Positions 29,745 to 40,877 are shown, numbered from the stretch's first letter. The stretch is 64,000 bases of DNA from Chitinasiproducens palmae (GCF_900095735.1 NZ_FNLO01000008.1:124001-188000), one strand, 5' to 3'. Numbers and translations: made by a program. The notes: a model not told the origin generated them from the letters alone.

Positions 29745-31721
29745 ATGAATCGTTACCCTCTCTGGAAGTATGCGGTCATGCTGGTGGCGCTCGCCATCGG
29801 CCTGATCTACACCCTCCCCAATTTCTTCGGCGAAGCGCCGGCCGTGCAGGTGTCCAGCGGCAAGGCCACCGTTCGCGTCGGCACCGACGTGCTCCAGCGC
29901 GTCGAGCAGGCGCTCGCCTCGGCACAAATTCGCAGCGACGAGGTCACGTTCGACAACGCCACCGGCAACGCCAGCGTGCGCGTGCGGCTGCCCGATCTCG
30001 ACACCCAGCTGCGCGCGCGCGACGCACTCGAAAAGTCGCTCAATCCCGACGCCAGCGACCCGGCCTACGTGGTCGCGTTGAACCTGCAGAGCGCCTCGCC
30101 GCGTTGGCTGAGCGCGCTCGGCGCACGGCCGACGTATCTGGGCCTGGACCTGCGCGGCGGCGTGCACTTCCTGTTGCAGGTCGACATGGCCGGGGCACTG
30201 CAGAAGAAGCTCGATGCGGAAAGCGCCGACGTGCGCAACGTGCTGCGCGACGGCTCGATCCGCGACGGCGGCGTCAGCCGTGCGGGCGACACCCTGGTCG
30301 TCAACTTTTCGTCGCAGGATGTCGCCGACAGCGCGCGTCGTCTGCTCGCCGAGCGGCTGCCGGATCTGCAATGGAACACCACGCCGGCTGGCGGCAACGT
30401 GCAGGTGGTCGGCAGCTTCTCCGACGCGACGCGGCGCACCGTGCAGGAAAACGCGCTCAAGCAGAACATCACGACGCTGCACAACCGCGTCAACGAACTG
30501 GGCGTGGCCGAGCCGGTGATCCAGCAGCAAGGCGCCGACCGTATCGTGGTCGAACTGCCGGGCGTGCAGGACACCGCCAAGGCGAAGGACATCATCGGCC
30601 GCACCGCGACGCTGGAAGCCCGCTTGGTCGACAGCAGCGCGCCGCGCGTGCCCAATCCGAACGACCCGGTGCCGGCCGGCGACGACCTGTTCGTGCACGG
30701 CAACGGCGCACCGGTCTACATGAAGAAGCAGGTGATCTTCACCGGCGACCGCATCACCAGCGCCTCGGCCGGCTTCGACGAGCACCAGCGCCCGGCCGTC
30801 TCGATCAAGCTGGACGCCGCGGGCGGCCGCGTGCTGCGCGACGTGTCGCGCGACAACATCGGCAAGCCGATGGGCATCGTGCTGTTCGAGCGCAACAAGG
30901 GCGAAGTGCTGACCGTGGCGACGATCCAGTCCGAACTCGGCCAGACCTTCCAGATCACCGGCTCGGCGTCGACCGAGGCCGCCAACGACCTCGCGCTGCT
31001 GCTGCGCGCCGGCTCGCTGGCCGCGCCGATGGACATCATCGAAGAACGCACGATCGGCCCGAGCCTGGGCGCGGACAACATCCGCAAGGGCTTCGACTCG
31101 GTGGCCTATGGCTTCGCCGCGATCAGCGTGTTCATGATCGCCTACTACATGCTGTTCGGTGTCTTCTCGACGCTGGCCCTGTCGTTGAACCTGCTGTTGC
31201 TGGTGGCGGTGCTGTCGATGTTGCAGGCGACGTTGACGCTGCCGGGCATCGCGGCCATTGCGCTGACGCTCGGCATGGCGATCGACGCGAACGTGCTGAT
31301 CAACGAGCGCATCCGCGAGGAACTGCGCGCCGGCGCCCAGCCGCAGACGGCGATTTCGCTGGGCTTCTCGCACGCCTGGGCGACGATCTTCGACTCGAAC
31401 GTGACCACGCTGATCGCCGGCCTGGCGCTGCTGGCCTTCGGTTCGGGGCCGGTGCGCGGCTTCGCGGTGGTGCACTGCATCGGTATCGTGACGTCGATGT
31501 TCTCGGCGGTGTTCTTCGCGCGCGGCCTGGTCAACCTCTGGTACGGCGGCAAGAAGCGCCTCAAGTCGCTGGCCATCGGCCAGGTCTGGCGGCCGGGCCC
31601 GACCGCGGGCGGCGTGCCGCTCGCCGAAGAGCCGGCTCTCGACACGCCGAGCGAAACGCCGGTCGTGCGCAAGCCGACCGTGCGCCGCAACCCGAGCGCG
31701 AAGCGCCCGGGCAAGCCCTGA
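29745..31721 (+). CDS. secD: Protein translocase subunit SecD
   Basis: SecD with SecF uses the proton gradient to pull proteins through the Sec channel. The N-terminal transmembrane helix (YAVMLVALAIGLIYTLPNFF) is followed by a large periplasmic domain, and then five C-terminal helices after IEERTIGPSLGADNI. LGLDLRGGVHFLLQVD and GMAIDANVLINERIREEL are SecD motifs. ATG 29745 (MNRYPLWKY) is the natural start; an upstream in-frame ATG-like start at 29613 would read through the intergenic region. The length of 658 residues is longer than E. coli (615) because of a basic C-terminal tail (KPTVRRNPSAKRPGKP). Confidence 0.96.
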   Translation: MNRYPLWKYAVMLVALAIGLIYTLPNFFGEAPAVQVSSGKATVRVGTDVLQRVEQALASAQIRSDEVTFDNATGNASVRVRLPDLDTQLRARDALEKSLNPDASDPAYVVALNLQSASPRWLSALGARPTYLGLDLRGGVHFLLQVDMAGALQKKLDAESADVRNVLRDGSIRDGGVSRAGDTLVVNFSSQDVADSARRLLAERLPDLQWNTTPAGGNVQVVGSFSDATRRTVQENALKQNITTLHNRVNELGVAEPVIQQQGADRIVVELPGVQDTAKAKDIIGRTATLEARLVDSSAPRVPNPNDPVPAGDDLFVHGNGAPVYMKKQVIFTGDRITSASAGFDEHQRPAVSIKLDAAGGRVLRDVSRDNIGKPMGIVLFERNKGEVLTVATIQSELGQTFQITGSASTEAANDLALLLRAGSLAAPMDIIEERTIGPSLGADNIRKGFDSVAYGFAAISVFMIAYYMLFGVFSTLALSLNLLLLVAVLSMLQATLTLPGIAAIALTLGMAIDANVLINERIREELRAGAQPQTAISLGFSHAWATIFDSNVTTLIAGLALLAFGSGPVRGFAVVHCIGIVTSMFSAVFFARGLVNLWYGGKKRLKSLAIGQVWRPGPTAGGVPLAEEPALDTPSETPVVRKPTVRRNPSAKRPGKP

Positions 31722-31746
31722 AACGCGGACCTCATCGGAGCAAACG

Positions 31747-32712
31747 ATGGAATTCTTTCGCATCCGCCGCGATATCCCGTTCATGCGGCACGCGCTGGTG
31801 TTCAACGCGATCTCGCTGATCACCTTCCTCGCGGCCGTCTTCTTCCTGCTGCATCGTGGCCTGCACCTGTCGGTCGAGTTCACCGGCGGCACGCTGGTGG
31901 AAGTCAACTACTCGCACTCGGTCGAACTCGATCCGGTTCGGCAGACACTGGCGAAGATCGGCTATGGCGACGCGCAGGTGCAGAACTTCGGCACCTCGCG
32001 CGACGTGTTGATCCGCCTGCCGATCCGTACCGGCACAAACGGCCAGGCGCTGTCCTCGGCCCAGCAGAGCGAGCAGGTGATGACCGCGCTGCGTGCCGAC
32101 GACGCCACCGTCAAGCTGCAGCGCGTCGAGTTCGTCGGTCCGCAGGTCGGCAAGGAGCTGGCCACCGACGGCCTGCTCGCGCTGCTCTGCGTGGTGGTCG
32201 GCATCGTCGTCTACCTGTCCTTCCGCTTCGAGTGGAAGTACGCGGTGGCCGGCATCATCGCCAACCTGCACGACGTCGTGATCATCCTGGGCTTCTTCGC
32301 GTTCTTCCAGTGGGAGTTCTCGCTGTCGGTGCTGGCCGCGATCCTCGCCGTGCTCGGCTACTCGGTGAACGAATCGGTCGTCATCTTCGACCGGATCCGC
32401 GAGACCTTCCGCCGGCAACGCAAGATGAGCGTCACGGAGGTGATCAACCATGCGATCACCAGCACGATGTCGCGGACCATCATCACCCACGCCAGCACCG
32501 AAATGATGGTGCTGTCGATGCTGATCTTCGGCGGCGCCACGTTGCACTACTTCGCGCTGGCGCTGACCATCGGCATCCTGTTCGGCATCTATTCGTCGGT
32601 GTTCGTGGCTGCTTCGCTGGCGATGTGGTTCGGCGTCAAGCGCGAGGACCTGGTCAAGAACACGAAGGGCCGCAGCGATCCGAACGACCCGAACGCGGGC
32701 GCGCAAGTCTGA
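31747..32712 (+). CDS. secF: Protein translocase subunit SecF
   Basis: The 321-residue partner of SecD has an N-terminal helix, the periplasmic segment LHLSVEFTGGTLVEV, and a five-helix C-terminal part with SVNESVVIFDRIRE and the SRTIITHASTEMMVL helix. The start is ATG 31747 with GGAGC upstream. It ends the operon; an intrinsic terminator follows 50 bases later. Confidence 0.97.
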   Translation: MEFFRIRRDIPFMRHALVFNAISLITFLAAVFFLLHRGLHLSVEFTGGTLVEVNYSHSVELDPVRQTLAKIGYGDAQVQNFGTSRDVLIRLPIRTGTNGQALSSAQQSEQVMTALRADDATVKLQRVEFVGPQVGKELATDGLLALLCVVVGIVVYLSFRFEWKYAVAGIIANLHDVVIILGFFAFFQWEFSLSVLAAILAVLGYSVNESVVIFDRIRETFRRQRKMSVTEVINHAITSTMSRTIITHASTEMMVLSMLIFGGATLHYFALALTIGILFGIYSSVFVAASLAMWFGVKREDLVKNTKGRSDPNDPNAGAQV

Positions 32713-32762
32713 GCCAGGCCGGCGCGACCCGTCCGCCCGCGACCCATCGCGAGGCCACCGCG

Positions 32763-32798
32763 GCGCGGCACCCGACCCCGGGTGCCGCGCTGTTTTTT
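32763..32798 (+). terminator. Intrinsic terminator after secF
   Basis: GCGCGGCACCCG (32763-32774) and CGGGTGCCGCGC (32779-32790) form a perfect 12-bp stem with a 4-base loop, followed by TGTTTTTT (32791-32798). Confidence 0.9.
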
Positions 32799-32881
32799 CG
32801 TAGGCATTCCGGGGACTTGGACGCCCTCGGGCAAAGTTCGGCGGCTTTGGTAAGATGGTCCGTTCCTGTCTGGACCGCCCC

Positions 32882-33568
32882 ATGCAACAACACGATCTGA
32901 TTGCCTGCCCCGAGTGCGACACCCTGCATCGCAGGGTCGCGCTGCGCGGTCAATCGGTCGCGCGCTGCCGGCGCTGCCGCGCGGTGCTCTATCAAACCAC
33001 GCCGCGGCGGCTGGATCGCGTGCTCGCGCTGACCGTCACGGCGCTGATCCTGCTGATCATCGCCAATGTCTTCCCGATCGTCGAACTCCAGCTACAGGGC
33101 GTGACCACCAAGACCACGCTGGTCGGCGGCGTGATGCGGCTGTGGGAAGACGGCCGCAGCCTGCTGGCGGTGATCGTGCTGTGCTCGGCGCTGCTGTTTC
33201 CGGCGACCGAGATCGCCGCGCTGCTCTACCTGCTGGTGCCGCTGTCGCTGGGGCGCCGTCCAGGCGGTTTCGACGGCATGGTGCGGGCCATTCAGGCGGT
33301 TCGCCCGTGGGGCATGATCGAGGTGTTCATGCTCGGCGTGGTCGTCACGCTGGTCAAGCTTTCGAGCGTGGCACGCCTGATCCCGGAACCGGCGGTGTTC
33401 GCGTTCGCGGCGCTCACGCTGACCTTCGCGATGCTGACCATGTTCGACCCGCGCTCGCTCTGGCAGTATCTCGATTTCGGCCGCGCCAGCTTGCCCGACG
33501 GGCCGGCGCCACATGCCTTGCGCGCCGCCGACGACGGCATGGCGCGCTCGCTGCAGACGCCGCAATGA
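32882..33568 (+). CDS. pqiA: PqiA-like membrane protein, first half
   Basis: The 228-residue protein starts with a zinc-ribbon-like segment (CPECDTLHRR and CRRCRAVLY, four cysteines) followed by four membrane helices of the PqiA/YebS type. In E. coli these modules are fused in one protein of about 420 residues; here they are two genes with an ATGA overlap. PqiA with PqiB and PqiC moves phospholipid between the two membranes. ATG 32882 is preferred; an ATG at 32855 would add nine residues. It starts 90 bp after the secF terminator. Confidence 0.9.
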   Translation: MQQHDLIACPECDTLHRRVALRGQSVARCRRCRAVLYQTTPRRLDRVLALTVTALILLIIANVFPIVELQLQGVTTKTTLVGGVMRLWEDGRSLLAVIVLCSALLFPATEIAALLYLLVPLSLGRRPGGFDGMVRAIQAVRPWGMIEVFMLGVVVTLVKLSSVARLIPEPAVFAFAALTLTFAMLTMFDPRSLWQYLDFGRASLPDGPAPHALRAADDGMARSLQTPQ

Positions 33569-34200
33569 AGCAGACCACCGCGGCGGCGCACAAACTGATC
33601 GGCTGCGAATCGTGCGGCCTGGTCAACCTGCGCGTGCGCACCATCGAGCAGCAGCGCTGCACGCGCTGCGGCGCGCCGCTGCACCTGCGCCGCCCGGACA
33701 GCGTGGCGCGCAGCTGGGCGCTGCTGCTCGCCGCGATGATCCTGTACATTCCAGCCAACGTCCTGCCGATCATGCACACGCAGTCGCTGTTCGGCGCGCA
33801 GGACGACACGATCATGAGCGGCATCCTGCTGTTCTGGAACACCGGCTCGTACCTGATCGCGATGATCATCTTCGTGGCCAGCTTCATGGTGCCGATGCTG
33901 AAGCTCGGCGCGATGGCGCTGCTGCTGATCACCACGCAGCGCCGCAGCGCATGGCGGCTCAGGCAGCGCGCCCGGCTGTACCGGATCCTCGAAGGCATCG
34001 GCCGCTGGTCGATGCTTGACGTCTTCGTGGTGACGCTCACCATTGCGCTGGTGCGCTTCAACAACCTTGCCGTGATCACGCCCGGTCCGGGCGCGGTCGC
34101 GTTCGGCGCGGTCGTGGTCCTGACGATGCTCAGCACCCAGCAGTTCGATCCGCGCCTGATGTGGGACGCGGTTCCCCCCGATTACACAGACGATGAATAG
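33565..34200 (+). CDS. pqiA: PqiA-like membrane protein, second half
   Basis: The 211-residue protein repeats the PqiA module: CESCGLVNL and CTRCGAPLHL (four cysteines), then four helices including ILYIPANVLPIM, SYLIAMIIFVASFMVPMLKL, and LDVFVVTLTIALVRF. The ATG overlaps the stop of the first half as ATGA, so both halves are probably made in equal amounts and assemble together. The end overlaps the pqiB start by eight bases. The split arrangement is, to my knowledge, common in Burkholderiaceae and not a frameshift: the two frames each have a proper start. Confidence 0.9.
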   Translation: MKQTTAAAHKLIGCESCGLVNLRVRTIEQQRCTRCGAPLHLRRPDSVARSWALLLAAMILYIPANVLPIMHTQSLFGAQDDTIMSGILLFWNTGSYLIAMIIFVASFMVPMLKLGAMALLLITTQRRSAWRLRQRARLYRILEGIGRWSMLDVFVVTLTIALVRFNNLAVITPGPGAVAFGAVVVLTMLSTQQFDPRLMWDAVPPDYTDDE

Positions 34201-36037
34201 ACCCAGCGACGGCCGCAATGGCGCCAGCGGCGCCAATGGTCCGCAGGAGCCCACCGGTTCCAACGGCCCCGAAGATCCACGCGACGACGCCCCCCGTGGC
34301 GCCGAAGGACCGGACGCACCGACCGACTCGCCGGTCGGTCCGCCCGAGGAAGCGCGGACCGAGCCGCGGCGGCGCGAACCCGGGCGCGGCCGCCGCACCG
34401 GCGACACGGCGGCCCGCTCCGACGGCGACGGCGACGGCGACGGCATTAACGACACCTGGCAGGAGCCGATCGTCGCGCCGCGCGGCCGCTGGCTGCCCTC
34501 GCTGGTCTGGCTGATCCCGCTGATCGCCGCGGTGATCGGCCTGTCGCTGGTCGCGCGCGCGATCTTCGAACAGGGTCCGACCGTCACGATCACCTTCAAG
34601 ACGGCCGAGGGCATCGAGCCCGGCAAGACCAAGGTCAAATACAAGGACGTGGACATCGGCGAGGTCAAGTCGGTCACGCTCAGCGAGGACCATTCGCTGA
34701 TCGTCGCCACGGTCGAGCTGACCAAGGACGCCTCGAACATCGCCGTGGAAGGCACCCGCTTCTGGGTCGTCAAGCCGCGTATCGCGGCCAGCGGCGTGTC
34801 CGGCCTCGGCACCCTGCTGTCCGGCTCCTACATCGGCGTCGATGCGGGCCGCTCGGAGGAAACGCGCCGCGCGTTCCGCGGCCTCGAAACGCCGCCCGCG
34901 GTGACGCGCGACCAGAAGGGTCACCAGTACCTGCTGTTCGCCGATTCGCTCAACTCGCTGGACATCGGTTCGCCGGTCTACTACCGCCGCATCCAGGTCG
35001 GACAGGTCGTCGGCTACGCGCTGGCGGCGGACGGCAAGAGCGTGCAGCTGCGGGTTTTCGTCAACGCGCCGTACGACAAGTACGTAGGCGGGAACACGCG
35101 CTTCTGGAACGCCAGCGGCGTCGATCTCCGCCTGGACTCGAACGGCCTGAAGCTCAATACGCAGTCGTTGACCACCGTCGTGCTCGGCGGCGTCGCGTTC
35201 CAGACGCCGCCCGGCCAGCCGGTCGGCGCACAGGCCGAGGACAACCACGAATTCCTGCTGACCGACGACGAAGGCACGGCGATGCGTCCGCCCGACGGGC
35301 CGGCCACCTACGCGGTGCTCAACTTCAACCAGTCCCTGCGCGGCCTGCAGGTCGGCGCGCCGGTCGACTTCCGCGGCATCGTGCTGGGCAACGTCGTCTC
35401 GATCGGCATCAACTACGACCGGCGCAGCGGCCAGTTCATGATGCCGGTGCGCGTCAAGCTCTATCCGAACCGTCTCGGCACGAGTTTCGCGGCGCTTGCC
35501 AACCAGCATGACGACGTGGCGAAGGAGCATCTGTTCGAGGCGTTCATCCGCCGCGGCCTGCGCGCGCAGCTGCGCACCGGCAACTTCCTGACCGGCCAGC
35601 TCTACGTGGCGCTCGACTTCTTCCCGAAGGTGCCGCCGGCGAAGATCGACGTGACGCGCTCGCCGCTGGAACTGCCGACCGTGCCGAACACGCTCGACCA
35701 GTTGCAGCTGCAGGTGGCCGACATTGCGAGCAAGCTGCAGAAGATTCCGTTCGACAAGATCGGCAACAACGTCAATCAGACCCTGGAAAGCGCGAACAGC
35801 CTGTTCAAGCGTCTCGACGGCGAGGTCGCGCCGGAAGCGCAGCGCACGCTGGTGGAGGCGCAGAAGACCTTCAGCAGCGCCGAAAAGACGTTGTCGGAAG
35901 ATTCGCCGCTGCAAAGCGACGTGCGCCAGGCGATGCAGGAATTGACGCGAACCGCACGCACGCTGGGCGTGCTGGCCGATTACCTGGAACGCCATCCGGA
36001 AGCCCTGCTCCGTGGCAAGCCCGGAGAAAAACCTTGA
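34193..36037 (+). CDS. pqiB: MCE-domain intermembrane transport protein PqiB with a long disordered N-terminus
   Basis: PqiB forms a periplasm-spanning tube for lipid transport. One membrane helix (about residues 101-121, LPSLVWLIPLIAAVIGLSLV) is followed by three MCE domains (starting near VTITFKTAEGIEPG, VRVFVNAPYDKYV-like and YAVLNFNQSLRGLQVGAPV) and a C-terminal helical segment with LQLQVADIASKLQKI. The 614 residues include about 100 hydrophilic residues before the helix, rich in Gly/Pro/Asp/Arg, with a DGDGDGDG run. E. coli PqiB (546) lacks this. Its start overlaps pqiA2. Confidence 0.93.
   Translation: MNRPSDGRNGASGANGPQEPTGSNGPEDPRDDAPRGAEGPDAPTDSPVGPPEEARTEPRRREPGRGRRTGDTAARSDGDGDGDGINDTWQEPIVAPRGRWLPSLVWLIPLIAAVIGLSLVARAIFEQGPTVTITFKTAEGIEPGKTKVKYKDVDIGEVKSVTLSEDHSLIVATVELTKDASNIAVEGTRFWVVKPRIAASGVSGLGTLLSGSYIGVDAGRSEETRRAFRGLETPPAVTRDQKGHQYLLFADSLNSLDIGSPVYYRRIQVGQVVGYALAADGKSVQLRVFVNAPYDKYVGGNTRFWNASGVDLRLDSNGLKLNTQSLTTVVLGGVAFQTPPGQPVGAQAEDNHEFLLTDDEGTAMRPPDGPATYAVLNFNQSLRGLQVGAPVDFRGIVLGNVVSIGINYDRRSGQFMMPVRVKLYPNRLGTSFAALANQHDDVAKEHLFEAFIRRGLRAQLRTGNFLTGQLYVALDFFPKVPPAKIDVTRSPLELPTVPNTLDQLQLQVADIASKLQKIPFDKIGNNVNQTLESANSLFKRLDGEVAPEAQRTLVEAQKTFSSAEKTLSEDSPLQSDVRQAMQELTRTARTLGVLADYLERHPEALLRGKPGEKP
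34421..34444 (+). repeat. 6-base tandem repeat in the pqiB 5' end
   Basis: GACGGC four times in a row, coding Asp-Gly repeats in the disordered N-terminus of PqiB. Confidence 0.9.
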
Positions 36038-36846
36038 AGCCCCTGCACGCCGCGGCGCCGTCCGCCGCCCTTTCAGCGATCCTCTCCGCCGCCCTGCTGG
36101 CCGGCTGCGCCTCGTCGCCGGACAGCAAGTTCTACACGCTGCAGCCGGACGTGGCGACGCCCGCGGCACCGCGGCGGGCGCCGCCGCTACTGGTCGAAGT
36201 ACTGCCGGTGAAGGTGCCGCAACAGGTCCAGCGGCCGCAGATGGTGCTGGCCGACGGCGAGGGCCGCGTCAAGATCGACGAGTACCATCGTTGGTCGGCG
36301 TCGCTGGACGACGAAGTCGGACAGGCGCTCTCGACCGCGCTCAGTCACGACCTGGGCGCTCTCGACGTGTATCGCACCCCGACCGCCGACAGCGCGCCGC
36401 GCTATCGCGTCAGCGTCTCGGTGCAGCGCTTCGACTCGGCGCCGGACAAGCGTGTCGCGTTCACGGCGGTGTGGAGCGTGCGCCGCCAGCCGGGCGACGC
36501 AACGCTGACCTGCCAGACCGCGCTGGAACGGCCGGTGGCGAATGGCTTCACTGGCCTGGTCGAAGGCCATCGCCAGGCCGTCGCCGAACTGGCCGGCGAG
36601 ATCGGCAGCGGCATCCTCGCACTCGACGCGGTCGCCCGCGCGCGCGAGCAGGCGGTCCCTGCCGCCGTCGGCCCTGTCGCCGTTGCGGCGACTGCACCGG
36701 CGATTGCACCGGCGACTGCACCGGCATCGTCAACGGCTGCGGCAAGGTCGGCGGCCTCGGGCACGTCGGTCGCTGCGCCCGCGTCCAGCGCCGCCACGAC
36801 CCTGCCGCCGCTGCGCGTGCCGCCCTGCCCGGACGCGACGCGCTGA
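36034..36846 (+). CDS. pqiC: Outer-membrane lipoprotein PqiC
   Basis: The 270-residue protein has a lipoprotein signal ending LLAGC (Cys at about residue 25) followed by SSPDSKFYTLQP, the ABC-type transport auxiliary (DUF330) opening. It anchors the PqiB tube at the outer membrane. The start is TTG 36034 with GGAG eight bases upstream, overlapping the pqiB stop by four bases. The last 65 residues are an Ala/Pro/Ser-rich tail containing a 12-base tandem repeat (36688-36723), beyond the usual length of about 190. Confidence 0.9.
   Translation: MKPLHAAAPSAALSAILSAALLAGCASSPDSKFYTLQPDVATPAAPRRAPPLLVEVLPVKVPQQVQRPQMVLADGEGRVKIDEYHRWSASLDDEVGQALSTALSHDLGALDVYRTPTADSAPRYRVSVSVQRFDSAPDKRVAFTAVWSVRRQPGDATLTCQTALERPVANGFTGLVEGHRQAVAELAGEIGSGILALDAVARAREQAVPAAVGPVAVAATAPAIAPATAPASSTAAARSAASGTSVAAPASSAATTLPPLRVPPCPDATR
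36688..36723 (+). repeat. 12-base tandem repeat in the pqiC 3' end
   Basis: Three units: GGCGACTGCACC, GGCGATTGCACC, GGCGACTGCACC. They encode an Ala/Thr/Pro repeat. Confidence 0.9.
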
Positions 36847-37088
36847 CCGGACGCCGGCCTGTCGCCGACTTCCAGGCTGCCGGAACCCGCCAGAAGCAAG
36901 GTTAAAGAACGAGGGCAAAGCACAAGGGCGGCGGGCCGGACGGGCCGGGCGTGCCAGGCGTCTCGCCCTCGTGCATGGTTGCGTGTTCGATGCGCGTCGG
37001 CTGGTGCGGCGTCGACGCCGCTGCGCGCGCGCATAAACCGTCCGCGGCGCCGGCGGCGCGTGTCGCCGCAATCAGCCTGCTCATTCAG

Positions 37089-37107
37089 CCGTTGCCTTCG
37101 GCAACGG
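37089..37107 (-). terminator. Short hairpin after purB
   Basis: CCGTTGCC (37089-37096) and GGCAACGG (37100-37107) form an 8-bp stem with a 3-base loop, 22 bases downstream of the purB stop. No T run follows on the minus strand, so this is weak. Confidence 0.35.
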
Positions 37108-37128
37108 CAACGCTTCGGCCGAGCCGTC

Positions 37129-38822
<1,694 letters not shown>

Positions 38823-39437
38823 ATGAAACTGATTGCGAGCATGTCGAGCCCGTTCGTGCGCAAGGTGCGCATCGTTCTGGCCGAGAAGAAGATCGATTAC
38901 GAGACGGTGCTCGAAAACGTGTGGGCCGCCGATACCGGCATTGGCCGCTACAACCCGCTGGGCCAGGTGCCGGCGCTGCAGCTCGACGACGGCGAGGTCA
39001 TCTACGACTCCCGCGTGATCTGCGAATTCCTCGACACGCTCACGCCGGTGGGCAAGTTGATTCCGCCGACGGGCCGTGAGCGCGCCGCGGTACGCTGCGC
39101 GGAGGCTTTGGCCGACGGCGTGCTGAACGCGACGGTGCTGACCCGCCTGGAAACGGTGCTGCGCGAGCCCGCCCAGTACAACGCGGATTGGGTCGCGCGG
39201 CAGCGTTTGAAAGTAAGCGAGGGTGTCGCTGGCCTGGCGCGCGGCCTGGGCGAGAAGCCCTGGTACGCGCAGAACCACCTGACGCTGGCCGACGTGGCGT
39301 TGGGCTGTGCGCTCGGGTATCTCGATTTCCGTCAGCCGGATTTCGACTGGCGTACCGCCCATCCGAACCTTGCGCGGCATTTCGCCAAGCTGTCGCAGCG
39401 CCAGTCGTTCATCGACACCGTTCCGCCCGCCGCCTGA
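38823..39437 (+). CDS. Glutathione S-transferase, YibF-like
   Basis: The 204-residue protein has an N-terminal thioredoxin-like domain (MKLIASMSSPFVRKVRIVL; NPLGQVPALQLDDGEVIYDSR with the glutathione-binding cis-Pro and Asp-Ser) and an all-helical C-terminal domain (HLTLADVALGCALGYLDFR). The serine at residues 8-9 stands where this class has its catalytic residue. Divergent from purB. Substrate unknown. Confidence 0.92.
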   Translation: MKLIASMSSPFVRKVRIVLAEKKIDYETVLENVWAADTGIGRYNPLGQVPALQLDDGEVIYDSRVICEFLDTLTPVGKLIPPTGRERAAVRCAEALADGVLNATVLTRLETVLREPAQYNADWVARQRLKVSEGVAGLARGLGEKPWYAQNHLTLADVALGCALGYLDFRQPDFDWRTAHPNLARHFAKLSQRQSFIDTVPPAA

Positions 39438-39500
39438 GCGCGCCGTCCCGGGAAGCGGCGCCTCGGCCGCTGCCCGGCTTCACCCTCGCCGCCCGCGGCG

Positions 39501-39545
39501 ATTCAGGACGGCTCAAGACGTTTCAAGACGGCTCGAGACGGTTCG
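39501..39545 (+). repeat. 10-base imperfect tandem repeat
   Basis: Successive units ATTCAGGACG, GCTCAAGACG, TTTCAAGACG, GCTCGAGACG and GTTCG share a 10-base period; the last unit is partial. It lies in the gap between the GST gene and mnmA. Confidence 0.75.
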
Positions 39546-39581
39546 CTGCACCGCTGTCCCGGGCCTCGGTGCGCGTGAGGT

Positions 39582-39629
39582 CCACGACCGTCCCCACGAC
39601 CGTCCCCACGACCCTCTCCACGACTGTCC
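39582..39629 (+). repeat. 12-base imperfect tandem repeat
   Basis: Four units: CCACGACCGTCC twice, then CCACGACCCTCT and CCACGACTGTCC. It lies 55 bases before the end of mnmA on the opposite side of the same gap. Confidence 0.85.
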
Positions 39630-39683
39630 TCGCGCCTGCCTCCGACCGCTCAGCCCGGTTCAGGACCCGCCGCGGCGCCGGCT

Positions 39684-40799
39684 TCAGCCCGCGCCGATGA
39701 TGCCGCCGCCCAGGCACTCGTCGCCGTCGTACAGCACGGCGGACTGTCCAGGCGTGACCGCCCACTGCGGCGCGTCGAAACGCAGCGCGAAGCCATCGTC
39801 GGCGCCACTGGCGCCGGCCTGCGCCGTCTCGAAGGTGCACGGCGCATCGACCTGCCGGTAGCGCGTCTTCGCGCCGAAGCGGCGGCCCGCTTCCGGCGGC
39901 GCGCCGGCCGTCCAGCTGACATTGCCTGCTTCCAGCGTCGTCGCCAACAGCCACGGATGATCGTGCCCCTGCACCGCGTACAGCGTGTTGCTTGGCAGAT
40001 CCTTGCGGGCCACGAACCACGCCTCGCCGCTGCCGTCGCGGCTACCGCCGATGCCCAGCCCCTTGCGCTGCCCGAGCGTATAGAACGCCAACCCGACGTG
40101 CTGCCCAATCACGGTGCCGTCCGGCGTCTTGATCGGGCCCGGCTGGGTCGGCAGATAACGGCCCAGGAACTCGCGGAACGGCCGCTCGCCGATGAAGCAG
40201 ATGCCGGTCGAATCCTTCTTGGCGGCGTTCGGCAGACCGATCTCGGCCGCGATGCAACGCACCTCGGTCTTGCGCAGCATGCCGAGCGGAAACAGCGTCC
40301 GCGCAAGTTGCTTCTGGCTGAGCCGATGCAGGAAATAACTCTGGTCCTTGCTGTCGTCGACGGCGCGGTACAGCGCATGACGCCCGGCATCGGCCCCGTC
40401 GCCCACTTCCGCGACGCGCGCATAGTGTCCGGTGGCGATGGTCTCGGCACCGAGGCTCATCGCGTGATCGAGGAACGCCTTGAACTTGATCTCGGCGTTG
40501 CAGAGCACGTCCGGGTTCGGCGTGCGCCCGGCCGAGTACTCGCGCAGGAATTCCGCGAACACGCGTTCCTTGTATTCGGCGGCGAAATTCACCGCCTCGA
40601 CGTCGATGCCGATCAAGTCGGCGACCGAGACGACGTCGATCCAGTCCTCGCGCGTCGAGCAGTACTCGCTGTCATCGTCGTCCTCCCAATTCTTCATGAA
40701 GAGGCCGACCACATCGTAGCCCTGCTGCTTCAGCAGCCAGGCGGCCACCGACGAATCGACGCCACCCGACATGCCGATGACGATTCTTCGTCCAGTCAT
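39684..40799 (-). CDS. mnmA: tRNA-specific 2-thiouridylase MnmA
   Basis: It adds sulfur to U34 of tRNAs for Glu, Gln and Lys. The ATP pyrophosphatase loop GMSGGVDSS is at residues 9-17; the catalytic cysteines are in [12 protein letters not shown] and [12 protein letters not shown]. Length is 371 residues (E. coli 368). ATG 40799 follows the strong site GGAAGGAGAA; an upstream in-frame start at 40862 is not needed. The C-terminal beta-barrel ends GGGIIGAG. Confidence 0.97.
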   Translation of the reverse strand: MTGRRIVIGMSGGVDSSVAAWLLKQQGYDVVGLFMKNWEDDDDSEYCSTREDWIDVVSVADLIGIDVEAVNFAAEYKERVFAEFLREYSAGRTPNPDVLCNAEIKFKAFLDHAMSLGAETIATGHYARVAEVGDGADAGRHALYRAVDDSKDQSYFLHRLSQKQLARTLFPLGMLRKTEVRCIAAEIGLPNAAKKDSTGICFIGERPFREFLGRYLPTQPGPIKTPDGTVIGQHVGLAFYTLGQRKGLGIGGSRDGSGEAWFVARKDLPSNTLYAVQGHDHPWLLATTLEAGNVSWTAGAPPEAGRRFGAKTRYRQVDAPCTFETAQAGASGADDGFALRFDAPQWAVTPGQSAVLYDGDECLGGGIIGAG

Positions 40800-40877
40800 G
40801 TCCGTTCTCCTTCCGGCCGGCACCCGCGTCGGGCGCCGGCCGTCTTGCAAAGCCGCGGGCACCGCCCGCCCGCCGAA

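Noticed and set aside
29121-31907. 928-codon open frame on the minus strand opposite secD
   Set aside because: Antisense shadow of secD/secF caused by high GC at third codon positions; composition is Arg/Ala/His-rich and there is no domain or ribosome binding site.
32882-34200. Possible frameshift splitting pqiA
   Set aside because: Each half has its own zinc-ribbon cysteines, four helices and a proper start, and the halves overlap as ATGA; this is a natural two-gene arrangement.
39501-39629. Regularly spaced repeats that might suggest a CRISPR array
   Set aside because: Units are 10-12 bases and directly adjacent with no unique spacers; no cas genes are present.
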